Below are positions 13,163 through 13,543 of a stretch of 13,543 bases of DNA, one piece after another (positions within the stretch are counted from its first letter, which is position 1; every line of letters begins with the position of its first letter). The translations under genes were made by a program, and so were the position numbers. The stretch is taken from NCBI GenBank assembly GCA_020720965.1, contig DYNS01000033.1, forward strand, positions 1 to 13,543, written 5' to 3'. The notes below the pieces were generated by a model. The model made no database searches. It saw nothing but the letters and a program-made list of their open reading frames with translations, and had not been told where the DNA came from. The stretch is from Anaerolinea sp. (GTDB taxonomy: Bacteria > Chloroflexota > Anaerolineae > Anaerolineales > Villigracilaceae).

Positions 13163-13543
13163 GAAAGGGAAAGGGCTTTGCGGACGTAGCCGTTGGCTTG
13201 TTGCAGGCGGGTGCGGGCGGTGTGGGGGGGAATTTGGGCAAGGTGGGAGACGATGGCGGTTTTCACTTCTCCGGCGCAGGCTTCCAGCAGGTCTGCGGCT
13301 TGCGGCAAGGGTAAGCCGGTTGCCTGGGCAACGATTCGGCGGGCGCGTTCCCGCAGTTTGACGTTGGTGGGCTGCACGTCCACCATCAGATTGCCGTAGG
13401 TCTTGCCCAACTTAATCATGACCCCGGTGGAGAGCATGTTGAGAACGATTTTTTGGGCAGTTCCGGCTTTGAGGCGGGTGGAACCGGCGATGACTTCTGG
13501 ACCGACCAGCGGGGCAATGACAACCTGGGCGGCTTCTTCCAGC
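13141..13543 (-). CDS. murQ: N-acetylmuramic acid 6-phosphate etherase (MurQ), 5' end cut off by the window
   Basis: A cytosolic lyase of the SIS-domain family that cleaves the lactyl ether of MurNAc-6-phosphate to GlcNAc-6-phosphate and D-lactate in peptidoglycan recycling. The C-terminal 134 codons are in the window and the frame is open to base 13543. The diagnostic run is present: VGPEVIAGSTRLKAGTAQK, then LNMLSTGVMIKLGKTYGNLM and DVQPTN, followed by the C-terminal helical region (RARRIVAQATGLP and onward). The last residues (about SVDSGQS) are encoded by the degenerate repeat that spans the stop, so the tail may be a recent extension. It is followed after 34 nt by the sugar kinase, which could supply its phosphorylated substrate. 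Confidence 0.96.
   Translation of the reverse strand, partial: LEEAAQVVIAPLVGPEVIAGSTRLKAGTAQKIVLNMLSTGVMIKLGKTYGNLMVDVQPTNVKLRERARRIVAQATGLPLPQAADLLEACAGEVKTAIVSHLAQIPPHTARTRLQQANGYVRKALSLSVDSGQS

Overview
The window is bacterial, gene-dense and carries two blocks. The left two thirds (1-8483, all minus strand) is the membrane arm of respiratory complex I, read in the order nuoA, nuoH, nuoJ, nuoK, nuoL, nuoM (copy 2), nuoM (copy 1), nuoN (cut by the window start). The hydrophilic-arm genes (nuoB, C, D, E, F, G, I) are absent: nuoA is followed directly by nuoH, and nuoH by nuoJ. Two intact, divergent NuoM-type pumps sit in tandem, and NuoL carries about 28 extra residues in its C-terminal lateral helix. 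Together these are the hallmarks of the so-called 2M complex I, which is thought to have one extra antiporter-like module. The layout and the neighbours suggest a Chloroflexota bacterium, probably Anaerolineae-like. That is inference, since no rRNA or other marker is present.

Upstream of nuoA (8484-8650) is an AT-rich control region. It holds two near-identical palindromes, GTGA-N6-TCAC, whose centres are 42 bp apart (about four helical turns), and a TATAAT box abutting one of them. They fit a Rex-type (NADH-sensing) or CRP/FNR-type regulator. A strong rho-independent terminator (8651-8676) separates this region from an upstream two-gene minus-strand unit (8690-9619). That unit encodes a small anchored protein and a lipoprotein of unknown function.

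The right third starts from a compact divergent promoter (about 9620-9679). In both directions a TATAAT box lies 6-7 nt before an ATG with no Shine-Dalgarno sequence, which suggests leaderless mRNAs. Rightward runs tgt (tRNA queuosine modification), uppP (undecaprenyl-diphosphate phosphatase) and a lipoprotein with features of a periplasmic binding protein, joined by two 4-bp ATGA overlaps. Convergent to these, and overlapping the lipoprotein tail by 24 bp, is a minus-strand pair: murQ (partial, running off the right edge) and a BadF/BadG-family sugar kinase. They form a likely MurNAc/GlcNAc peptidoglycan-salvage pair. A nested palindrome covers the murQ stop codon and the gap before the kinase.

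The most notable signals are the 2M-type membrane arm, the loss of the otherwise conserved TM7 lysine in one of the two NuoM copies, a 27-residue internal repeat that may explain the NuoL helix extension, and the paired operators upstream of nuoA.
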